A stretch of 64,000 nucleotides of DNA, taken from positions 1-64,000 of the forward strand of contig JAHHHZ010000033.1 in NCBI GenBank assembly GCA_019359095.1. The letters run 5' to 3'. The notes below the pieces were generated by a model that searched no databases, had not been told where the DNA came from, and saw only the letters and a list, made by a program, of their open reading frames with translations. The position numbers and the translations under genes were made by a program. The DNA comes from Pleurocapsa minor HA4230-MV1 (GTDB lineage: Bacteria; Cyanobacteriota; Cyanobacteriia; Cyanobacteriales; Xenococcaceae). Of the stretch, positions 16,194-26,259 are shown in pieces. Positions within the stretch are counted from its first letter, which is position 1. Each line of letters begins with the position of its first letter.

Positions 16194-17165
16194 TTATTGA
16201 TGGCTAAAAATAATCCATTCGCCTGAAACTTCGGCGATCGCACCTCCTGGAAGAGTAGAAGTACGGCTTTTATTAGGAGCGGAGATTAAATTAACCACTG
16301 CTTCAATTTGCTCAAAATTTGGTTGTCGAGACATAACGCGAGGTAAGAATTGACGGATAGCTCGACGCTGAATAGCTAAGGGTGCAGGCTGTAGAGATGA
16401 TCGATTTAAGCGATCGCCATTAGCTGCCTCTTGGAGTAGTTGATTGGCGGTATTTTCCAAATGTGCCAAATCGGCTCTTAAAATCTCTGCGGTTTGTGCC
16501 AGAGAGTTTTCTACTTGAGGATTAAAACGCTGTTGTAGATAGGGAATTAGCTCCCCACGAATTCGATTGCGAGCATAGCGATCGCTTTGATTAACTACAT
16601 CAAACCAGACGGGTAAATCAAACTGAACACAAAATTCTTGGGTTTCTTGACGACATACCTCTAAAATAGGACGAATCAAAGAAATTTCTGGAGTTAAGGA
16701 ACGTTGCCAAGTTAAAGCAGCTAATCCATTTGCCCCAGCACCACGAATTAAGTTATAAAGTAAAGTCTCGGCGCGATCGCTTTTTGTATGCCCTGTAACA
16801 ATATATTCAAACTTTTGTGATTGGGCAATTTCGCTCAAAGCTTGATAACGCCATTTTCTAGCTGCTGCTTCAGTTTCTTGGAGATTGTGGGCAATTTTAA
16901 GATAGAAAGGTAATTCCCAGCTTTGCGCCACCTGACTTACTCTCTCGGCTATACCAACATCTGTTGACCACTGATGATCGCAATGAGCGATCGCCAACTG
17001 CCAATGCCACTTAGAGCGTAAATCCAAGAGTAATTTGCCTAAACAGAGGGAATCTTGTCCTCCAGACACGGCAACTAAAATCTTGGCTTCAGGGGGTAAA
17101 AGCGATCGCTGAAGTAAGGTTTTATGTAATTTCGTATGGAGGGTTGTCCAATAAATCTGAGACAT
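16194..17165 (-). CDS. tilS: tRNA(Ile)-lysidine synthetase
   Basis: Makes lysidine at C34 of the CAU-anticodon tRNA-Ile, so that it reads AUA and not AUG. Seen: the PP-loop VAVSGGQDSL at residues 31-40 that activates with ATP, then IAHCDHQW, YIVTGHTKSDRAETLLYNLIRG and the NRIRGELIPYL segment, all hallmarks of TilS. Length 323 aa matches the short cyanobacterial form without the long C-terminal domains of E. coli. Essential; solitary here. Confidence 0.95.
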   Translation of the reverse strand: MSQIYWTTLHTKLHKTLLQRSLLPPEAKILVAVSGGQDSLCLGKLLLDLRSKWHWQLAIAHCDHQWSTDVGIAERVSQVAQSWELPFYLKIAHNLQETEAAARKWRYQALSEIAQSQKFEYIVTGHTKSDRAETLLYNLIRGAGANGLAALTWQRSLTPEISLIRPILEVCRQETQEFCVQFDLPVWFDVVNQSDRYARNRIRGELIPYLQQRFNPQVENSLAQTAEILRADLAHLENTANQLLQEAANGDRLNRSSLQPAPLAIQRRAIRQFLPRVMSRQPNFEQIEAVVNLISAPNKSRTSTLPGGAIAEVSGEWIIFSHQ

Positions 17166-17400
17166 ACAGCAGGTAAGATTTAAAAATTATGGTAATTATC
17201 TTAAGTAATTTCCGACACATCAAGTTATTTGGTGTTGGTCACATAGCAGCTTGACACTGGCATAAAGATTGAGTAAAGGAATTTACATCAAAAAGAACCA
17301 TAGGTAATTATGTATGTGTGGTTGCTAGTCAGAAAAAATACTGAGAAGATTCTCCACTAGTAGTAATGTTATTTTGTAACTTTTTAGATTACTTTTTAAT
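17166..17400. other. Divergent promoter region tilS / receiver protein
   Basis: This 235-bp spacer separates two divergent genes. No repeat or RNA gene is recognised. Confidence 0.35.
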
Positions 17401-18450
17401 ATGATTCGTGTTTTATTAGTTGACGATCAAAAAATGGTCAGGGAAACCTTGAAAGTTTCGCTAGAAATGGAAACTGATATCGAAATTGTCGGTACGGCTA
17501 ATAATGGTATTGCCGCAATTAAACAAGTGGAGATGCTTCATCCTGACATTGTGATCATGAATATGGAAATGCCTGGTTTAGATGGGGCTAGTGCCACAAA
17601 ACAAATTACTAGTCGATTTGTGCAGACCAAAGTTTTGATGCACACTTCCTCTGACAATGATGAATACATCTCAAAATCATTGGCAATGGGGGCAAAGGGC
17701 TATCTCTTAAAAAATGTTGACACTCAAGATTTAGCAGGGGTGATTCGGAATGTAAATAAGGGCTATACTCAAATTTCGCCTGGACTATTAGACAAATTGT
17801 TAATTACTACCGATTCAGGTGTTGTGATCAGCAAACTCGAGAGTTCCCTTGCTGCCTATCAATCAGGTAATAGCACCACGATATCTACTGCCACACCCCA
17901 AAAATCCCTTTCTAATCTAAAACTTGTCTCTCGTCAGCAGCAAGAAGAGATTGGTAAGTTACGTCAGAGTCTTGACGATAATCAATCAGAATTACCCAAA
18001 ATCAAGCAACATCTTGCTCGTTACCAAAAATATCTGTGGCTAATATCTTTGCTGTGGTTAATATCTCTTCCCTTACTAGTATTGTCTGTCTTAAGACTCG
18101 ATCGCAAAACTAATGATCTTCAACTACAAACCAATAATCTGGAAAAAAATTTAGAATCAACCGTTATTCCCCTAGAAAGAGTTGGCTTATACGGGGAGTT
18201 TAGTCTCAATGGGATCGCTCAAAGAGTTGCTAAAGCTTATGCACAAGATTCTAAGTTGAGTCAGATTTCTTCAGTTTATGTTGCTCAAAAAGATGATGCG
18301 ATCGTTTTATTTGGAACTATTGCCAATGCCACTCTCTTAAGGCAGATGGAAAATCTTGCCAAGGAAGTTGATGGGGTGAAGCAAGTTTATACTAATAATG
18401 TGACAATTCAATCTGATTTGAGCAGTAGTATCCTGGGTTCAGATCGATAA
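17401..18450 (+). CDS. Atypical receiver (Asp54 to Asn) with TM segment and BON domain
   Basis: Seen: a CheY-like receiver (1-120) that keeps Asp8, Asp9, Thr82 and Lys104 but has Asn54 where the phospho-acceptor Asp belongs (VIMNMEMPGLDG). Then a Ser/Thr- and Gln-rich linker with coiled coil (140-210), one transmembrane helix (about 211-231) and a BON domain (about 268-337: GIAQRVAKAYAQD and VDGVKQVYTNNVTIQSD). BON domains bind lipid or envelope partners. No HTH is present, so it is not a transcription factor. The BON part would face the periplasm or lumen. It is probably a phosphorylation-independent signalling or scaffold protein. A TPR protein follows 116 bp later and may work with it. Confidence 0.82.
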   Translation: MIRVLLVDDQKMVRETLKVSLEMETDIEIVGTANNGIAAIKQVEMLHPDIVIMNMEMPGLDGASATKQITSRFVQTKVLMHTSSDNDEYISKSLAMGAKGYLLKNVDTQDLAGVIRNVNKGYTQISPGLLDKLLITTDSGVVISKLESSLAAYQSGNSTTISTATPQKSLSNLKLVSRQQQEEIGKLRQSLDDNQSELPKIKQHLARYQKYLWLISLLWLISLPLLVLSVLRLDRKTNDLQLQTNNLEKNLESTVIPLERVGLYGEFSLNGIAQRVAKAYAQDSKLSQISSVYVAQKDDAIVLFGTIANATLLRQMENLAKEVDGVKQVYTNNVTIQSDLSSSILGSDR

Positions 18451-18566
18451 ATTTGCTTGAAAATTCGGTACCAATTCAGAAAATGGTCAGAAAATTTGCC
18501 GTTCAGTAAGACAATGCAGTAACTTGTGAGTATTAATTATTTAAATTTTAAAGTAGAGACGGTGTT

Positions 18567-19469
18567 GTGTCTAAAAACTGGTTAATTTCTCTGATAACTT
18601 GTGCTGGTATTTCTAGTTTATCTTTACCTGCAACAGGGCAAGCCGTATTGCCTTATGTCCCTAAATTAGATTCAGAAAAACTTGAATTACAAGGATTACA
18701 ACTACTGCAAGATGCGGTACAGTTAATTCGCTTCCAACAATATGACTTAGCCTTACCAAGAGCAGAATTAGCCACTCAACTCGCTCCAGCAAATTATGAT
18801 GTTTGGTTTATTCTTGGCAGTCTTTATGTCCAGCAAGAAAAAATCGATAAAGGAATTAAAACCCTAGAAAAAGCTCAAAGTCTAGCTCCTGAACAAGAAG
18901 GAATTTTATTCAGATTAGGCGAAGCTTATTTTCAGAAAGGAGATTATGAAACAGCACAAGAAAAGTTTGAAGCTGGATTAGCCATCAAAAATGAGTCTCC
19001 TGACGCTTTGTTTAGTTTAGGCAATACTTATCTCAAATTAGCTATGTTTGATGAGGCAATTGAGGCTTATGAAGAAGCTTTCCAAATGGAGGCGACTTTC
19101 TGGCCAGCATTGAATAATGTTGGACTAGTAGAATATGAACAAGGCGATCGCAATGAGGCAATTTCTAGGTGGGAATCGGTTATTAAGGTTGATGGAAAAC
19201 AGGCAGAACCTAAGTTAGCCTTGGCAGTAGCCTTGTTTGCCGAAGGTAAAGTTGATGAGGCTATTAAGTTAGGGAAAGCAGCTTTAAAACTCGATAGTCG
19301 TTATGCTGACATTAAGTTTCTCCAGGAGAATCTCTGGGGAGAACAGTTAATTGAAGACACTCGCGAGTTTCTCAACAATCCTCAGATTAAAAAAATTGTT
19401 TCCAATAACAAACCAGCTAATCCAGAAGAATTACCTGCGCAAAACCAAGGTGTTCCTATCCCTCAATAG
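18567..19469 (+). CDS. TPR protein with signal peptide
   Basis: A 300-aa secreted TPR protein. Seen: a signal peptide (SLITCAGISSLSLPATGQA) and about six tetratricopeptide repeats at about 38-260, such as YDVWFILGSLYVQQEKIDKG, PDALFSLGNTYLKLAMFDEA and FWPALNNVGLVEYEQGDR. The start is GTG at 18567; no ATG precedes it in frame. The proline/asparagine-rich tail lacks TPRs. It is a protein-interaction scaffold in the periplasm or lumen; no enzyme motif. It reads together with the receiver-BON gene. Confidence 0.82.
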   Translation: MSKNWLISLITCAGISSLSLPATGQAVLPYVPKLDSEKLELQGLQLLQDAVQLIRFQQYDLALPRAELATQLAPANYDVWFILGSLYVQQEKIDKGIKTLEKAQSLAPEQEGILFRLGEAYFQKGDYETAQEKFEAGLAIKNESPDALFSLGNTYLKLAMFDEAIEAYEEAFQMEATFWPALNNVGLVEYEQGDRNEAISRWESVIKVDGKQAEPKLALAVALFAEGKVDEAIKLGKAALKLDSRYADIKFLQENLWGEQLIEDTREFLNNPQIKKIVSNNKPANPEELPAQNQGVPIPQ

Positions 19470-19485
19470 ATTTTTCGGCGTTGGT

Positions 19486-19529
19486 GATTAGTAATTAGTA
19501 ATTAGTAATCAGTAATTACTAATTACTGT
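19486..19529. repeat. Heptamer array forming a palindrome between convergent genes
   Basis: GATTAGT/AATTAGT units turn into AATTACT units, making AGTAATTAGTAAT face ATTACTAATTACT. It lies between the convergent TPR and pirin genes and may also act as a weak bidirectional terminator. Confidence 0.7.
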
Positions 19530-19536
19530 TCATTTC

Positions 19537-20241
19537 TCACATTGCCAGATCAAATAGCAAGAATTCAGCATCGGCATTATTTGCAGCGATCGCAATTTCT
19601 GTTTCATCAGTTATAGCAGCACCATCTCCCGCCTGTAGTAACCGCTCGTTGAGTTTGACTTCGCCTTTAGCCACCTGTAGCCAAATCCCTCGATTGTCTT
19701 TGATTTGATAGGTAAGGCGATCGCTCTTCGTTAACGAACCCAAGTAAAGATTTACGTCTTGATGGATCGTAACGGAGTTGTTTCTGCCATCTCGTGAGCC
19801 TAAAAGGGTTAGTTGCCCTTGTTTCAACTCTGAACTAAAGTTTTTTTCTTCATAGCTAGGCTCTAATCCTCGTTCCTCTGGCAAAATCCAAATTTGCAAT
19901 AGATGAACTGGTGCTGTTGCCGAGGCATTAAATTCACTGTGTTTAACTCCCGTACCCGCAGACATCCGTTGAACATCTCCTGGACGAATTACTGAGCCAT
20001 TGCCCATACTGTCTCGATGTTCTAATTCACCCGATAACACACAGGTGATAATCTCCATGTCTTGATGTCCATGAGTACCAAAACCTTCAGCGGGAATAAT
20101 TTTGTCTTCATTAATTACCCGTAAACTCGCAAACCCCATATGTTGTGGGTCATAATAATTGCCAAAAGAAAAGCTATGTCTGCTATCTAACCAATTGAAC
20201 TTAGCAACACCTCTTTGATCTTGAGGACGAATGGTAATCAT
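19537..20241 (-). CDS. Pirin family bicupin protein
   Basis: A 234-aa pirin of the YhhW type. Seen: the N-terminal cupin with metal ligands in [17 protein letters not shown] and [13 protein letters not shown], then [13 protein letters not shown]. The C-terminal cupin is degraded. Family members include quercetin 2,3-dioxygenase-like enzymes and regulators; the real substrate is unknown. It is divergently transcribed from a LysR regulator 105 bp away, which is the common arrangement of pirin genes and suggests that LysR controls it. Confidence 0.9.
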   Translation of the reverse strand: MITIRPQDQRGVAKFNWLDSRHSFSFGNYYDPQHMGFASLRVINEDKIIPAEGFGTHGHQDMEIITCVLSGELEHRDSMGNGSVIRPGDVQRMSAGTGVKHSEFNASATAPVHLLQIWILPEERGLEPSYEEKNFSSELKQGQLTLLGSRDGRNNSVTIHQDVNLYLGSLTKSDRLTYQIKDNRGIWLQVAKGEVKLNERLLQAGDGAAITDETEIAIAANNADAEFLLFDLAM

Positions 20242-20345
20242 TTGATTTTACCTCCTGGTGTTCAATATATTTATGATAGATCAGCTTAAAATAAAAGACA
20301 ATATAGTATTTAATAGACATATTGTATCGATATTATCTACAATCT

Positions 20346-21245
20346 ATGGATAAGTTTGCCAGCATGGAAGCCTTTGCTCAGGTGGTACAGTCAGGAGGAT
20401 TTGCCGCTGCGGCGAGAAAGATGGGAGTCTCGCGATCGACAGTTAACAAGTTAGTGATTAACTTAGAAAATGAATTAAAGGTACAGTTGCTACAAAGGAG
20501 TACTCGCCAGGTTAAGCCGACACCGACAGGATTAGCTTTTTACGAACGATGTCTGAATATCTTAGAGGAAGTTTCAGCAGCAGAGGAGGCGGTATCTGAG
20601 CTACAAACTGAACCCAAAGGAACTCTGAAAATCAATGCACCAATGTCTTTTGGCACATTATATCTAGGTAAGGCGATCGCCCAATTCATCGCTCAATATC
20701 CAGAATTACAGGTACAGTTAACCCTAGACGATCGCTTTATCGATCCCATCGCTGAGGGATACGATTTAACTATTAGAATCGCTCAACCAGAAACATCTCC
20801 TAGTTTAGTTTGTCAGGAGATTTCACCTGTGGCCAGAGTTCTGTGTGCTTCTCCTGGGTATCTAAAAAAACGTGGTGTTCCGAGTCATCCTACTGAATTA
20901 TCACAACATTCTTGTCTGCATTACGGACAGATAGTTACAGGAAACCAATGGCAATTAAATAATGGCGCTCAAAAATATCAGGTAACAGTTAAGGGAGTGC
21001 TTTGTTCAAATAACGGCGAAGTCTTAAAAGATTCAGTCTTACAAGGTTTGGGGATAGCTTTGTTACCTACTTTTATGATTGAACCAGAATTAAAACTAAA
21101 AACACTGGCGATCGTTTTACCAGATTATCAACCACCAGCGATCGCGCTTTGTCTTATTTATCCTTTAAATCGACACTTGAATACCAAAATAAAATTATTT
21201 GTCGAGTTTTTTAGACAAAGATTTGGCAATGATAATAGCGATTAG
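20346..21245 (+). CDS. LysR family transcriptional regulator
   Basis: A LysR-type regulator, 299 aa from the chosen ATG. Seen: the N-terminal winged HTH ([53 protein letters not shown]) and the two-lobe effector-binding domain with [19 protein letters not shown] segments. It resembles the CrgA/AphS-like subgroup. I chose ATG 20346 over the TTG at 20322, because the HTH begins right after it. It is divergent from pirin and probably regulates it, and possibly itself. No effector can be named. Confidence 0.9.
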   Translation: MDKFASMEAFAQVVQSGGFAAAARKMGVSRSTVNKLVINLENELKVQLLQRSTRQVKPTPTGLAFYERCLNILEEVSAAEEAVSELQTEPKGTLKINAPMSFGTLYLGKAIAQFIAQYPELQVQLTLDDRFIDPIAEGYDLTIRIAQPETSPSLVCQEISPVARVLCASPGYLKKRGVPSHPTELSQHSCLHYGQIVTGNQWQLNNGAQKYQVTVKGVLCSNNGEVLKDSVLQGLGIALLPTFMIEPELKLKTLAIVLPDYQPPAIALCLIYPLNRHLNTKIKLFVEFFRQRFGNDNSD

Positions 21246-21268
21246 CTGGGAGATCGCGAGCAAAAATA

Positions 21269-21302
21269 TGCCAATGTTGGGTTTCACTTTGTTTTACCCA
21301 AT
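21269..21302. repeat. Palindromic GTTGGGTTTC...ACCCAATC repeat
   Basis: GTTGGGTTTCACTTTG, then TTTTACCCAATC: the two arms are complementary, and the element is a copy of the family at 51679-51710 and 51972-52008. It lies just after the LysR gene. Confidence 0.65.
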
Positions 21303-21487
21303 CTAAAAGATTAGCGTCGCTGTTGTTCAAGGTCACAATCTTAAGGCAAAATAAAGATAGTCTGCTTGAGTGTTTTGTGTCATGACGTTTAGTGAGGCTA
21401 ACAACTCACCAAAAAAAATATCTCAAGTTGTCGAAAACCTCAATATATATATAAATTTTAAATTCACAATTTAAGCGTGATCCAGAA

Positions 21488-21778
21488 ATGACTACAAATA
21501 TAGAAACAGAATTAAAAGAAATACTATTGGAAATCAAGTCTGATGTTAAAGACTTGAAAAAAGAGGTATCTGACATCAAAACGGATGTAGTAGTTTTAAA
21601 AACTAATCAAGAGAACATAAAGGAAAAATTATCTACCCAACAAAAAGCTATTGATAAAATTCCTGACTTAGCCGAAAAAGTTGGAGAACTAAAAAACTGG
21701 CGACAAATCGCCATAATTATAATTACTGGAACAGCTAGTACTGTTTTTGGCTGGATTTTAAAAAGTGGTAAATTTTAA
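21488..21778 (+). CDS. Small coiled-coil protein with one C-terminal TM segment
   Basis: A 96-aa protein with a Lys/Glu heptad coiled coil (about 5-70) and one TM helix near the C-terminus (about 74-90, IAIIIITGTASTVFGWIL). It resembles small bacterial proteins of the XhlA/holin-associated and DUF1640-like type. The ATG at 21488 has no clear ribosome site. Function unknown; it is flanked by noncoding sequence on both sides and may be a stray accessory gene. Confidence 0.6.
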   Translation: MTTNIETELKEILLEIKSDVKDLKKEVSDIKTDVVVLKTNQENIKEKLSTQQKAIDKIPDLAEKVGELKNWRQIAIIIITGTASTVFGWILKSGKF

Positions 21779-22048
21779 CTTCTAATATTTTGCTCAATTT
21801 AAACTCTCTATCTAAAAATATTGTTCATTCTTTGACTGGTTGGCAATATATTTTAGATGCTCTATCTCTATAGCTATTTTTGAGAAATGGTATGATAACT
21901 TAATTCAATTACTATATCTTCTATGAACTATGATAGTAGTAAGCTAGATTGAGGTACAAAACTTTACAAATACCAGCTTTAGTTTAGTTTCACTATCACT
22001 CTAGCTAACCTACTAAATTTCTTGGCAAAGCTTAGCCTAGCCCTAAAA
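21779..22048. other. AT-rich spacer downstream of leuS
   Basis: A 270-bp AT-rich region between two convergent genes. No gene or clear terminator is seen. Confidence 0.35.
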
Positions 22049-24637
22049 CTATTTTGCCACTACAAAGTTAACTAACTTATTCGGGACAACAATTATTTTT
22101 TTCACCTCTTTCCCCTCGATATATTTTTGCGCAATCTCAGATTCAGTCGCATATTTTTCTAACGCCGACTTATCTGAGCCAGCAGGGACTTGAATTGTGC
22201 CACGAGTTTTTCCCATAATCTGCACCACTAAAGTAATCTCGTCAACTACTAAAGCTGATTCATCTACTTCGCGCCACGGCTGTTTGTGGACTGATTCGCT
22301 ATTGCCTAACTTACTCCATAATTCCTCAGCTAGGTGTGGTGTAAAAGGAGCTAGCAACAAGACTAAGGTTTCAATTCCTTCCTGATATACAGGAGAAGTT
22401 TCACACTGGGCATCTTTTAAGGCATTGCTTAACTTCATTAACTCCGAGACGGCAGTATTAAACTGATAATCTCCTGTTAAGTCTTCGGTGACTTCCTTGA
22501 TGGCAGTATGAATCGCTCGACGCAATTCTTTTTCGGCTTTAGTAAATGTTGATGCTTCTGTTACTTGAGCAGGCTCGTAACTGCTTACTAAAGTCCATAC
22601 CCGATTTAAAAAGCGGAATTGTCCTTCTACGTCTGCATCATCCCATTCTAAGTCTTTCTCTGGGGGTGCTTTAAACAGAATAAACATTCTGGCAGTGTCT
22701 ACACCATATTGTCCCAAACCTTGTTCGAGACTAACACCGTTATATTTGGATTTAGACATCTTTTCAAAGAAAACTTCTAATTTATCACCCGTTTCAGGAT
22801 CTACAGGATCATCAGGGTTAATCTCAGTCGCAGGAATATATTTATTAGTTTTAGGGTTTTTATAAGTCAAACCCTGCACCATTCCTTGAGTCAGCAAGCG
22901 TTTAAATGGCTCGTCGAAATTAAGTAAACCGCGATCGCGCAATACTTTAGTGAAGAAACGAGAATATAATAGGTGCAAAATAGCGTGTTCGATACCGCCT
23001 ACATACTGATCTACGGGCATCCAGTCATTAACCCGATCGGTCGCAAAAGCTGTATTAGTGTTACTAGCGTCGCTATAACGGAGGAAATACCAGGAGGAAT
23101 CAATAAAAGTATCCATCGTATCGGTTTCCCGTTTAGCAGGCTTACCACAGCAAGGACAAGCTACATTAATCCAGCTAGTTAACTGAGCCAAAGGAGAACC
23201 ACCGCGTCCCGATAATTCGACAGATTCGGGCAATTCTACGGGAAGATCTTGCTCTGGTACAGGTACAGTACCGCAATCATCACAGTGAATCACAGGGATG
23301 GGACAACCCCAGTATCTTTGGCGAGAAATTAACCAGTCCCGTAAACGATACTGAATACGTGCCTGACCATAACCCTGTTGTTCAGCATATTCGATAATTT
23401 TGGTTTTACCTTCAACCGAAGGCATACCGTCAAACTGTTCTGAATTAACTATCGTTCCTGGTTCAGTATAGGCATCCTGTAGGGGCGAATCGCGACGCGA
23501 AGCTAGTCCTTTAGGGCGATTCGCCCCTACATCAGTTCCTTCGGGAACAATTACGGTTTTAATCGGCAAACCCTTCTCGGTGGCGAATTTAAAATCCCTC
23601 ACGTCATGAGCAGGAACACCCATTACTGCCCCAGTACCATATTCATACAGCACATAGTCAGCAATTAAGATGGGTACTTCTTCGCCGTTAAACGGATTAA
23701 CTGCTTTTCCGCCAGTCAAAATACCCCGCTTAGGTTTATCTTCTGCCGTACGTTCAATTTCAGTCTCTCCTTTAATCTCTTCCATAAAAGCTTCTACTGC
23801 TGCTTTTTGTTCGGGGGTAGTTACTTCAGGAGTCAAAGGATGTTCAGGTGCAAGCACTATATAAGTCACACCGTAGACAGTATCGGGACGAGTGGTAAAG
23901 ACAGCAATTTTGTCAGTTCTACCCACAACGGGAAACTCTAAATAAGCCCCCACAGACTTACCAATCCAGTTAGCCTGCATGGTTTTGACTCGTTCTGGCC
24001 AACCGTCAAGCTGATTTAAGTCCTGTAATAGCTTCTCGGCATAGTCAGTAATTTTAAAGAACCACTGTTTGAGCAACTTACGTTCCACAATTGCCCCAGA
24101 ACGCCAGGAACGCCCTTCATTGTCCACCTGTTCGTTAGCCAGTACAGTTTGGTCAATGGGATCCCAGTTAACCGCAGCCTCTTTCTGATAAGCCAACCCC
24201 GCATCAAGAAATTGTAAGAACAGCCATTGCGTCCATCGATAGTAGTCGGGTGAACAGGTAGTAACTTCTCGCTCCCAATCAATCGAAAGCCCCAACTGCT
24301 TTAGCTGCTCGCGCATTTGAGCAATGTTTTGCCACGTCCACTGAGCAGGGGGAATACCGCGATCGATTGCTGCATTCTCAGCAGGTAGACCAAAAGCATC
24401 CCAACCCATAGGATGTAGTACTCGATAACCCTGCATCCGCTTTAGACGAGCAATTACGTCAGTGATCACATAGTTACGCACATGACCCATGTGTAGATTA
24501 CCCGAAGGATAGGGAAACATAGACAAAGCATAAAATTTTGGGCGATCGCTTTGGGGAGGAGTTTCATCGATCGCCGATTCTTGCCACTGCTGTTGCCATT
24601 TTTGCTCAATTTCTGCTGCGTTGTATCGTGACTCCAC
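22049..24637 (-). CDS. leuS: Leucyl-tRNA synthetase
   Basis: Class I synthetase that charges tRNA-Leu. Seen: the HIGH-type motif [15 protein letters not shown] near residues 42-57, the CP1 editing domain in the middle with [19 protein letters not shown], zinc-type cysteines in [11 protein letters not shown] and CPCCGKP, and the KMSKS motif in [12 protein letters not shown]. Length 862 aa is normal. Start is GTG at 24637. One oddity: about residues 369-386 are encoded by a 52-bp palindromic repeat, described separately, that seems to have been inserted in frame next to the editing domain. Confidence 0.96.
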   Translation of the reverse strand: MESRYNAAEIEQKWQQQWQESAIDETPPQSDRPKFYALSMFPYPSGNLHMGHVRNYVITDVIARLKRMQGYRVLHPMGWDAFGLPAENAAIDRGIPPAQWTWQNIAQMREQLKQLGLSIDWEREVTTCSPDYYRWTQWLFLQFLDAGLAYQKEAAVNWDPIDQTVLANEQVDNEGRSWRSGAIVERKLLKQWFFKITDYAEKLLQDLNQLDGWPERVKTMQANWIGKSVGAYLEFPVVGRTDKIAVFTTRPDTVYGVTYIVLAPEHPLTPEVTTPEQKAAVEAFMEEIKGETEIERTAEDKPKRGILTGGKAVNPFNGEEVPILIADYVLYEYGTGAVMGVPAHDVRDFKFATEKGLPIKTVIVPEGTDVGANRPKGLASRRDSPLQDAYTEPGTIVNSEQFDGMPSVEGKTKIIEYAEQQGYGQARIQYRLRDWLISRQRYWGCPIPVIHCDDCGTVPVPEQDLPVELPESVELSGRGGSPLAQLTSWINVACPCCGKPAKRETDTMDTFIDSSWYFLRYSDASNTNTAFATDRVNDWMPVDQYVGGIEHAILHLLYSRFFTKVLRDRGLLNFDEPFKRLLTQGMVQGLTYKNPKTNKYIPATEINPDDPVDPETGDKLEVFFEKMSKSKYNGVSLEQGLGQYGVDTARMFILFKAPPEKDLEWDDADVEGQFRFLNRVWTLVSSYEPAQVTEASTFTKAEKELRRAIHTAIKEVTEDLTGDYQFNTAVSELMKLSNALKDAQCETSPVYQEGIETLVLLLAPFTPHLAEELWSKLGNSESVHKQPWREVDESALVVDEITLVVQIMGKTRGTIQVPAGSDKSALEKYATESEIAQKYIEGKEVKKIIVVPNKLVNFVVAK
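23479..23530. repeat. 52-bp palindromic element inside leuS
   Basis: GTAGGGGCGAATCGC (23479-23493) is the exact reverse complement of GCGATTCGCCCCTAC (23516-23530). The 22-base centre GACGCGAAGCTAGTCC... belongs to the CCTTTAGG repeat family. Read as leuS it codes for [14 protein letters not shown], with no stop. Confidence 0.88.
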
Positions 24638-24753
24638 AACTGGGGTTACTCCTATAAATTGCTTAAATTAGATAACTCTTAAATAGTATAAGTAAACTTG
24701 GTCTTAACGCTGCTCTCAATACTCTATTCTTTGAAATCCTAAAATATTAGTTT

Positions 24754-25458
24754 ATGGCTCAAAATATTGTTCAAATTAATCCAGAATCAGCTATTTTGGC
24801 GATCGCCAATGCTACTCAAGATAACCCGATAATCATTGATTTTGATGAAACATTATTACTTAGAAACTCAACGGCTGAATATATTAATAGTCTTCGTCCT
24901 CGCTGGCTCGGCTTTATTTTGATTATGCTACTAAAAATAATTAGACCTTGGTGTTGGCTACCAGGATCGTTGAGAGGCAAGCAGACTAAAGATTGGTATT
25001 TAGTAGCAATTCCTTCTATTTTATTACCCTGGACATTATTTCTGTGGCAGCAAAAAGCCAAAAAATTAGCTGAAGAATATAGCAATACTGAAATTATTGA
25101 CGCAGTTAATAGTAACACTGACGCACCAGTTATCGTGGCGAGTTTGGGCTTTGACTTGATTATCACGCCTATACTGCAACATATGCCGATGAGATGGGAT
25201 TCTTTAGTTGGTTGTCGATTTTGGTCAGGAGCTAGCGATCGCCAGCAGGGAAAGCTCTTAATGATGCAAAAAGTATTATCACCTTCGGCAATTACTTCAG
25301 CCGTCTTAGTCACTGATTCTGAAGATGATTTAGGATTACTGCAAGTGGTTGAGCATCCTTGTTTTGTTTTATGGTCTACCGCTAAATATGTCGATCCGTT
25401 TCAAGACTTTTGGCTTGATGCTGTAGTCAAAAAATTCAAAAAATCACTTAAGGGTTGA
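24754..25458 (+). CDS. HAD-superfamily phosphatase-like protein
   Basis: A 234-aa HAD-like protein. Seen: motif I as IIIDFDETLLLRNST (nucleophile Asp29, second Asp31), then two hydrophobic segments (about 50-70 and 82-98) that look membrane-associated, then VIVASLGFDLIITPI, which matches motif II (S/T plus hydrophobic strand), and SAVLVTDSEDDLGLL, which carries the acidic motif IV. HAD proteins of this shape are often lipid or isoprenoid phosphatases joined to UbiA-type partners; the real substrate is unknown. Solitary, divergent from leuS. Confidence 0.7.
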   Translation: MAQNIVQINPESAILAIANATQDNPIIIDFDETLLLRNSTAEYINSLRPRWLGFILIMLLKIIRPWCWLPGSLRGKQTKDWYLVAIPSILLPWTLFLWQQKAKKLAEEYSNTEIIDAVNSNTDAPVIVASLGFDLIITPILQHMPMRWDSLVGCRFWSGASDRQQGKLLMMQKVLSPSAITSAVLVTDSEDDLGLLQVVEHPCFVLWSTAKYVDPFQDFWLDAVVKKFKKSLKG

Positions 25459-25516
25459 GGACAAGTAAAGTTCAAACAATATCCAAGATCTATCAGGATG
25501 TTGATGCGCTGGAGAT

Positions 25517-25662
25517 TAAGTAGGTGGGTGTAATTAAATTGGAAATGAGGTTAGGGAGTAACAAGTAACAAGTAACGAGTAACGAGTAACAAATAGCTCT
25601 AAGGGTAGGGGTTTGATAACGAAGTGTATCCTTTAGGATAACTTATTTTGCCTACCTACTTA
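25517..25662. repeat. Possible MITE-like element with inverted ends
   Basis: TAAGTAGGTGGG at the left end is matched on the other strand by TAAGTAGGTAGGCAAAATAAGTT at the right end; the perfect part is 9 bp (TAAGTAGGT/ACCTACTTA) and similarity runs on for about 25 bp. The interior has AACAAGT/AACGAGT heptamers and a CCTTTAGG palindrome. It has no coding frame, so it would depend on a transposase elsewhere. Confidence 0.45.
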
Positions 25663-25680
25663 GATCGGCTTTTTCAAATG

Positions 25681-26142
25681 TTAGGGGGTTGCGGGAGTAG
25701 AAGCTTCTTCATCTTTAGTAGTCGAGAAAAATCGCTCTGTAATCCAAGCCGTGAGGATATGAGATAGCAATCCCACTGGCCCTGCAAAAAGACAGAGAAT
25801 TAAAGAATGAACCGTCCAAACTCCAGTTTTTTGTCCCTGCCAGTAAATCCAGCGACCAACAAAGAGATCTAAAACTAAAAAATGAACCCATCCCGTAGCT
25901 GCAATTCTTTCGGTAGCAAAAAATTGAGCGATATCTGTTAGCTTAGGATTGGACAGAGCCTGAGCCGATTCTGGAGTAATTGACCCTGAAAAAAGATAGA
26001 TATATAGACCTGCTAGTGCGACAAATGGCAGAAAAGATGCCATGACTTTTTGCGTAATTCCCCATTTAGGGAGGAAAATCATCAAAATCCAGAATGGAAG
26101 CACGAAGAAATTGGCAAAATCGAATAGCTGAGCAATTGTCAT
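25681..26142 (-). CDS. ABA4-like family membrane protein (DUF4281)
   Basis: A 153-aa membrane protein with four predicted TM helices (FFVLPFWILMIFLP, VMASFLPFVALAGLYIYLF, WVHFLVLDLFVGRWIYWQG, SLILCLFAGPVGLLSHILTAWI). The WVHFLVLDLFVGRW and GPVGLL segments match the ABA4 family, whose plant member is needed for neoxanthin synthesis; the role of cyanobacterial members is unclear, though carotenoid-related. I chose ATG 26142, since upstream sequence is not hydrophobic or conserved. It follows holB by 117 bp on the same strand and may be co-transcribed. Confidence 0.8.
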   Translation of the reverse strand: MTIAQLFDFANFFVLPFWILMIFLPKWGITQKVMASFLPFVALAGLYIYLFSGSITPESAQALSNPKLTDIAQFFATERIAATGWVHFLVLDLFVGRWIYWQGQKTGVWTVHSLILCLFAGPVGLLSHILTAWITERFFSTTKDEEASTPATP

Positions 26143-26259
26143 TACAGATACGGAATTAACGAGTTTTCTTGAAGTGATTCTAACAAACAAGATCGATAGC
26201 TTCGCTCGTACGTGGGTAGTAAGTAGTAGGTAGTAGATATTTATCAATCCAGCTAAATA

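Noticed and set aside
22197..24282. Open frames antisense to or out of frame with leuS
   Set aside because: They overlap the leuS gene fully, have no ribosome site and show unnatural composition. They are by-products of the dense coding strand.
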